This document shows, piece by piece, positions 13,264 to 17,621 of a stretch of DNA of 17,621 nt; within the stretch, counting starts at the first letter, position 1, and each line of letters starts with the position of its first letter. Source of the DNA: Pseudomonadota bacterium (GTDB lineage Bacteria > Pseudomonadota > Alphaproteobacteria > Rhizobiales > Beijerinckiaceae); NCBI GenBank assembly GCA_023393655.1, contig JAEWKP010000456.1, forward strand, positions 1 to 17,621. The letters are read 5' to 3'. The notes beneath the pieces are model-generated. The model made no database searches, was not told where the DNA came from, and was given only the letters and a program-made list of their open reading frames with translations. A program made the position numbers and the translations under genes.

Positions 13264-14986
13264 GACCAAGCATGACGATGATAGGCCGTCTCCCGGCCCT
13301 GCTGCGCGCGGCATGCGTCGCAATCTCGCGACCTATGGCGACCCGGGCTTCTCGCTGTTCCTGCGCAAGGCCTTCATCAAGGCGGCCGGATTCTCCGATG
13401 ACGCGCTCGACCGGCCGATCATCGGCATCACCAACACCTTCAGCGATTTCAACCCCTGCCATGGCAACGTGCCGCGCCTGATCGAAGCGGTGAAACGCGG
13501 CGTCATGCTGGCCGGCGGGCTGCCGATGGAGTTCCCGACGATCTCCATCCACGAATCCTTCGCCAATCCGACCTCGATGTTCCTGCGCAACCTGATGGCG
13601 ATCGACACCGAGGAGATGATCCGCGCCCAACCGGTGGATTCCGTCGTGCTCATCGGCGGTTGCGACAAGACCGTGCCGGCGCAGCTCATGGGAGCCGTCA
13701 GCGCCGGCGTGCCGGCGATCCAGCTGATCACCGGTCCGATGCTCGTCGGCCATCACAAGGGCGAGGTGCTCGGCGCCTGCACCGATTGCCGCCGTCTCTG
13801 GGGGCAGCACCGCGCCGGCCAGATCGACGAAGCCGAGATCGAGGTGCTGAGCGGGCGCCTTGCCCCGACCCAGGGCACCTGCATGGTCATGGGCACGGCC
13901 AGCACGATGGGCTGCCTTGTCGAGGCGCTCGGCATCGCGCTGTCCGGCACCGGCACCATCCCTGCCACCCATGCCGATCGAATCCGCGCGGCCGAGGCCA
14001 GCGGGCGCGAAGCGGTGCGCCTCGCCAAGGGCGGGCCGAAGCCGGGCGAACTGCTGACCGAGGCAGCCTTCCGCAATGCGCTGACCGTGCTGCAGGCGAT
14101 CGGCGGCTCCACCAACGGGCTCGTCCATCTCGCCGCGATTGCGCGCCGGGCCGGCCTGAGCATCGATCTCGACGCGTTCGACGCGATCGGCCGCAAGGTG
14201 CCTGTGCTGATCGATCTCAAGCCCTCCGGCGACCATTATATGGAGCATTTCCACTGGGCCGGTAGCGTGCCGAAGCTGATGAAGGAATTGGGCGAGCATC
14301 TCGACCGTTCGGCCCGCACCATCGACGGCCGCACCATCGGCGAGATAGCGGACGCTGCCGAGGAGGTGCCGAACCAGAGCATCATTCGAACCGCGCAGAG
14401 TCCGGTGAAGCCGACCGGCGGCATGGCGGTGCTACGTGGCAATCTCGCGCCGGACGGCGCGGTCATCAAGCACTCGGCCGCTTCGCCCGCACTGCTGACG
14501 CATACGGGCCGGGCCGTGGTCTTTACCTCGGTCGAGGACATGGTCCGCCGCATGGATGACCCGGGCCTCGACGTGAAGGCCGATGATGTCCTCGTGCTGA
14601 CCAATGCCGGCCCCAGGGGCGCGCCGGGCATGCCCGAGGCGGGCTACATTCCGATCCCGAAGAAGCTGGCCCAGGCCGGCGTCAAGGACATGGTCCGGAT
14701 TTCGGATGCCCGCATGAGCGGCACGGCCTTCGGCACCATCGTGCTGCATATCACCCCGGAATCCGCGGTGGGTGGCCCGCTGGGGCTTGTTCGCGATGGC
14801 GACCTGATCCGGCTCGATGTGCCCGCGCGCGCGATTGCGTTGCTGGTCGACGAGGCCGAACTCGCGCGCCGCAAGGCGCAATGGCTCCCGCCAGCGCATC
14901 TTGCCGAAGAGTCGCGCGGTTACCGTCATCTCTATCTGACCACCGTCCTGCAGGCCGACGAGGGCTGCGATTTCGATTTCTGCTGA
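13262..14986 (+). CDS. IlvD/Edd family dehydratase, probable sugar-acid (aldonate) dehydratase
   Basis: A 574-residue iron-sulfur dehydratase that removes water from a 2,3-dihydroxy acid to give a 2-keto-3-deoxy acid. Cluster cysteines are Cys66 in DFNPCHG, Cys134 in GGCDKT and Cys207 in GTCMVMGTASTMG; Ser486 in ARMSGTAFG is the expected catalytic base. The CDKT motif, the ending HLYLTTVLQADEGCDFDFC and a divergent GntR/FCD regulator favour an aldonate such as arabonate or xylonate over the branched-chain amino acid substrate of IlvD. The spacing of the three Cys (68 and 73 residues) matches what I recall for Rhizobium L-arabinonate dehydratase. The start is uncertain: ATG 13262 has no ribosome site, and an in-frame ATG at 13313 would remove the first 17 residues. 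No aldolase or sugar transporter for the same pathway lies in the window. Confidence 0.9.
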   Translation: MTKHDDDRPSPGPAARGMRRNLATYGDPGFSLFLRKAFIKAAGFSDDALDRPIIGITNTFSDFNPCHGNVPRLIEAVKRGVMLAGGLPMEFPTISIHESFANPTSMFLRNLMAIDTEEMIRAQPVDSVVLIGGCDKTVPAQLMGAVSAGVPAIQLITGPMLVGHHKGEVLGACTDCRRLWGQHRAGQIDEAEIEVLSGRLAPTQGTCMVMGTASTMGCLVEALGIALSGTGTIPATHADRIRAAEASGREAVRLAKGGPKPGELLTEAAFRNALTVLQAIGGSTNGLVHLAAIARRAGLSIDLDAFDAIGRKVPVLIDLKPSGDHYMEHFHWAGSVPKLMKELGEHLDRSARTIDGRTIGEIADAAEEVPNQSIIRTAQSPVKPTGGMAVLRGNLAPDGAVIKHSAASPALLTHTGRAVVFTSVEDMVRRMDDPGLDVKADDVLVLTNAGPRGAPGMPEAGYIPIPKKLAQAGVKDMVRISDARMSGTAFGTIVLHITPESAVGGPLGLVRDGDLIRLDVPARAIALLVDEAELARRKAQWLPPAHLAEESRGYRHLYLTTVLQADEGCDFDFC

Positions 14987-15090
14987 ACCGCCTCCACGAA
15001 GCACCGGAGCCGAGGGCCCGGCAGAAGGCGAAGCCTGGTCCATCAAACGAGGGACGCGAAGCCTGACGGTTTCCGGCGTGATCGTGCGAG

Positions 15091-16425
15091 GTGAACCGCA
15101 CGGATACGCGCTGGATGGAACGGCCCGATCGCCCTGTCCCAACGCAGCCCGAAGAGGGCTGGCCGCCTTCGGCGGTCGCGTTGCAACGCCAGCAGCGCAG
15201 GGCCAAGCGCATCGTCGAACGCATCGCGCTTTTCGTGATCGCGGGCCCGGTCTGCCTGGCGCTGCTCGCGTTCCTGATCTTCTGGCTCGGATCGGATTCC
15301 GGCTGGGGGCTCCTCGGACTTCCGCTGATCGCGCTCGCGGCGCTGGTCTCGCTGGCGCTGCCGCTGCTGGTTCCGGCCCTGTTCGTCCTCGGAGCCTGGG
15401 CGCTCTTCCGCAGCTATTACAAGAAGCCTCCGGCGGCACCTGCTGCGGCGCTGGTTTCCTCCGACGCTGCTTCGCCGCTCGCGGCAGAAGTCGCCATGCT
15501 GGAGGAATTGCGCGGCAAGCTCGCGATCGAAGCACGGCGGCGGACGCTGCTCTTCGTCCCACTCGGCCTTGCGGCCGCCCTGCTGCTGTATTGGCTGATG
15601 ATCGGGAGCAGCGGCTCCTCGAAGGGCTCGCCTTTCGTCGCCCTCGTCATCTTCCTGGTGATCGGTGGCGGCGGAGCGTGGATCTGGGCGGTCGGGGGGC
15701 CCGGAGGCCGCTACCGGAAGGCCTTCAAGGAAAGCCTGATCCCGCGTCTGCTCGCGGCCCATGGCGAACTCGTCCACAACCTCGGGGCGAAGCCCGATCT
15801 CAGCCGCGCCGTCGCGCTCGGCCTTCTGCCCGCCTATGACGATCTCGATGCCGATGACGGCTTTACCGGGCGCTATCGCGGCCGCCCGATCACGATCAGC
15901 GAGATCGCGGTGACCCGCAAGGCGGGCAAGAGCAACCAGACACTGTTCCAGGGGCTCTATGTCGAACTCGGTGTCTCCACGCCGTTTCGCGGGACGACGA
16001 TCCTGCGCGACCGGGACGGCCAGCCGCCCGGCAATGGCCTGCAGCGGTTGCGCCTCGAAGACCCGGTCTTCGAGGAGGTATACGCGACATGGTCGAGCGA
16101 TCAGGTCGAAGGCCGCGCCGTCCTGACGCCGGCGGTGATGGAGCGGCTGCTCGTGATGGCGGACGGCAAATCCTTCCTGCCGCCGCTTTTCCTGGTCGGC
16201 GGCGACAGAATGGTCTTTGCGCTTCCGACCATCATTCCCGGCGCGCTGTTCGAGCCCCCCGGCCTCGAGACCCATGTCGCGGCACAGCAACTCGCCAGCC
16301 TCGAAGCCGATTTCGCCCGCGTCTTCGCGCTCGTGGACGCGATGATCGACATGCATGTCGCCGTGCGCGCGCCGCACGAGGCGCTTCCTCCTCCGCCCGC
16401 ACACCCTCCCGGGAGCTCGCCATGA
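15091..16425 (+). CDS. DUF3137 domain-containing membrane protein
   Basis: A 444-residue inner-membrane protein. A basic cytoplasmic head is followed by hydrophobic segments at about 45-67 and 72-105, a short helical charged linker (129-151), two more membrane segments (about 152-171 and 181-202), and a C-terminal soluble domain (203-444) that starts GGRYRKAFKESLIPRLL and contains FTGRYRGRPITISEIAV and LFQGLYVEL, matching the DUF3137 pattern. DUF3137 proteins commonly neighbour LemA, as here, but their function is not established. GTG 15091 gives the longest reading; ATG 15115 is an alternative and neither has a strong ribosome site. The stop overlaps the LemA start by four bases (ATGA), a sign of translational coupling. 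Confidence 0.85.
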   Translation: MNRTDTRWMERPDRPVPTQPEEGWPPSAVALQRQQRRAKRIVERIALFVIAGPVCLALLAFLIFWLGSDSGWGLLGLPLIALAALVSLALPLLVPALFVLGAWALFRSYYKKPPAAPAAALVSSDAASPLAAEVAMLEELRGKLAIEARRRTLLFVPLGLAAALLLYWLMIGSSGSSKGSPFVALVIFLVIGGGGAWIWAVGGPGGRYRKAFKESLIPRLLAAHGELVHNLGAKPDLSRAVALGLLPAYDDLDADDGFTGRYRGRPITISEIAVTRKAGKSNQTLFQGLYVELGVSTPFRGTTILRDRDGQPPGNGLQRLRLEDPVFEEVYATWSSDQVEGRAVLTPAVMERLLVMADGKSFLPPLFLVGGDRMVFALPTIIPGALFEPPGLETHVAAQQLASLEADFARVFALVDAMIDMHVAVRAPHEALPPPPAHPPGSSP

Positions 16426-16994
16426 CCCTGTTCCTGATCCTGCTCGCGCTCGCCGCCGGCATCGTCCTCTATGTCTGGTATGCGGCGATCGTGACCCGCC
16501 GGAACAAGGTTGCGGAGACGCTGGGCGGGATCGACGCGCAGTTGCAGCAGCGTCATGACCTGATCCCGAACGTGCTCGCCATCGCCCGCCGCTTCCTCGA
16601 ACACGAGAAGACGCTGCTTGACCAGATCACGACGCTCAGGACGCAGGCGCTGCCGCAGATCGGAGAGCGGGATTTCGGGAGGATCGCCGAGAAATTCAAG
16701 GCGGAAGCCTCGCTCGGCGCCGACATGACGCGGCTGTTCGCGGTCGCTGAGAGCTATCCCGAGCTGACCTCGTCCGGGCCGATGATGGAGGCCCAGCGCA
16801 GCTATGCCGAAGTCGAGGCCAACATCGCTGCGGCCCGGCGCTTCTACAACAGCGCCGTCGGCAATCTCCGCAATGCCGTGCAGATCTTCCCGGGCGGGCT
16901 GCTCGCCGGGGCGGCCGGCGTCGGCACCTTGCCGCCGTTCTACGAGGCGGAGGCCGCCAGCCGCGCGCCGGTTTCCGCAGCCGACCATCTGTGA
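16422..16994 (+). CDS. lemA: LemA family protein
   Basis: A 190-residue LemA protein: one N-terminal membrane helix (residues 2-22, ending in an aromatic/basic border VWYAAIVTRRNK) followed by a long antiparallel helical domain. Family landmarks are the conserved QRHDLIPNVLAIARRF (43-58), EAQRSYAEVEANIAAARRFYNSAVGNLRNAV (123-153) and a Pro-rich ending (FPGG, TLPPFYEAEA). LemA is a widespread membrane-anchored helical protein of unclear biochemical function; it repeatedly occurs beside DUF3137 or TPM-domain genes. The symbol is the family name and does not imply the unrelated Pseudomonas sensor kinase once called lemA. GGGAG lies just before the ATG, which overlaps the DUF3137 stop. Confidence 0.93.
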   Translation: MTLFLILLALAAGIVLYVWYAAIVTRRNKVAETLGGIDAQLQQRHDLIPNVLAIARRFLEHEKTLLDQITTLRTQALPQIGERDFGRIAEKFKAEASLGADMTRLFAVAESYPELTSSGPMMEAQRSYAEVEANIAAARRFYNSAVGNLRNAVQIFPGGLLAGAAGVGTLPPFYEAEAASRAPVSAADHL

Positions 16995-17013
16995 CAGGCA
17001 AAGAGGTGTGACG

Positions 17014-17621
17014 ATGCCCCGTTCGCTAAAGCTCTTCACGCTCCTGCTGACGCTGCTGCTCGCGCCGCTTGCAGCCGCGGCGCAGGATCATCCGCTGCTC
17101 GGCCGCTACGGCGATTCCAAGCAGGTCGGCTACAAGGTCGATGCCTATGACGAGGCGCGGATCATTACGGGCAAGATCAACGAGCGCGGCTCGACGGCGC
17201 AGGACGGGCCGGGCTGGGCCCTGATCGCAGGCAAGATCACAACGCTCTACTACATCCTGCCGGCGGGCCGGACGAGCCTGGAAGCCCAGCGCAACTATGA
17301 GGCGGCGCTGAAATCCAAGGGCTTCGAGATCGCCTTCACCTGCTCGACCGAGGCCGGAAGCTGTTTCAACGAGGGCCCGTTTCCCGGCCTCTTCCTTGGG
17401 CTCGCGCGCGTCGGCCGGGTCGATCTGCCCAAGCTCCAGCTCGGCGATTTCGTCCGCAACTTCTTCGGCAAGGGCAATGGCCGCTATCTCTATGCCAAGC
17501 TGACCCGGCCGGCCGGCACGGTGCATGTCAGCCTCGCCTTCTCGGACGACGAGAGCCGGGGGCGCGCGGTCATCGCCCGCGTCATCGAGAGCACGACGAT
17601 GGATACCGGGATGATCAAGGT
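17014..17621 (+). CDS. DUF4892-type exported protein (3' part beyond the window)
   Basis: The first 202 codons of a gene that continues past the right edge. It opens with a Sec signal peptide (about residues 1-24, ending AAAAQ) and a mature start DHPLLGRYGDSKQVGYKVDAYDEARI that matches the DUF4892 pattern (DHPL-x-RY, GY-x-V, DEYR). ILPAGRTSLEAQRNYEAAL and KGFEIAFTCS follow the same family, in which many members carry a C-terminal OmpA-like peptidoglycan-binding domain; that part, if present, lies outside the window. ATG 17014 has a GAGG about nine bases upstream. It begins 19 bases after the lemA stop and should be part of the DUF3137-LemA operon. A periplasmic or outer-membrane role is inferred. 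Confidence 0.8.
   Translation, partial: MPRSLKLFTLLLTLLLAPLAAAAQDHPLLGRYGDSKQVGYKVDAYDEARIITGKINERGSTAQDGPGWALIAGKITTLYYILPAGRTSLEAQRNYEAALKSKGFEIAFTCSTEAGSCFNEGPFPGLFLGLARVGRVDLPKLQLGDFVRNFFGKGNGRYLYAKLTRPAGTVHVSLAFSDDESRGRAVIARVIESTTMDTGMIK

Noticed and set aside
12422..14299. A 625-residue minus-strand open frame spanning the GntR and dehydratase genes.
   Set aside because: It is a shadow in GC-rich DNA: the two overlapped frames encode clear families with intact motifs, while this one has none.

Overview
The window is GC-rich, compact chromosomal DNA from an alphaproteobacterium. The gene content (alphaproteobacterial-type NAD kinase, SLT lytic transglycosylase with DUF2336, RlmB, the CCGAAAAGTGG interspersed palindrome) points to the order Hyphomicrobiales (Rhizobiales), and the general look is Bosea- or Methylobacterium-like; the genus is an inference. 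I see no insertion sequence, integrase, CRISPR array or rRNA. Eighteen protein genes (one cut by the right edge) and two tRNA genes are supported.

Layout. (1) 84-1694, minus strand: MaoC-like dehydratase, CoA-ester lyase of the HpcH/CitE family, then a small heavy-metal-binding chaperone-like protein. (2) 1695-1987: divergent intergenic region with a long Hyphomicrobiales-type palindrome. (3) 1988-4263, plus: an SLT-domain muramidase overlapping a DUF2336 protein by 4 bases, ending convergently 7 bases from NAD kinase (4271-5044, minus). (4) 5197-8355: a Tat-exported metallo-beta-lactamase-fold hydrolase with a clear terminator, a phage-ABA-sandwich-like small protein, and three small exported cysteine-containing proteins (Gly/His/Tyr-Pro-rich; 96-residue four-Cys; DUF3617). 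(5) tRNA-Thr(UGU), then an MHS-type MFS transporter with an unusually large periplasmic loop and a strong terminator. (6) rlmB, divergent from a small P-loop ATPase, then tRNA-Tyr(GUA). (7) A divergent GntR/FCD regulator and IlvD/Edd sugar-acid dehydratase separated by only 64 bases that hold two palindromes. (8) 15091 to the right edge: DUF3137 membrane protein, LemA and a DUF4892-type exported protein, closely packed as one operon.

Functional reading. Regions 1, 5 and 7 look like carbon-source metabolism (CoA-ester cleavage, organic-acid uptake, sugar-acid dehydration under a local regulator). Regions 3, 4 and 8 concern the cell envelope. NAD kinase, rlmB and the two tRNAs are housekeeping. 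No section is clearly a new defence or mobile system. The most promising poorly described items are the DUF3137-LemA-DUF4892 operon, the transporter's extra periplasmic domain, the lytic transglycosylase/DUF2336 pair, and the operator region between the GntR and dehydratase genes.
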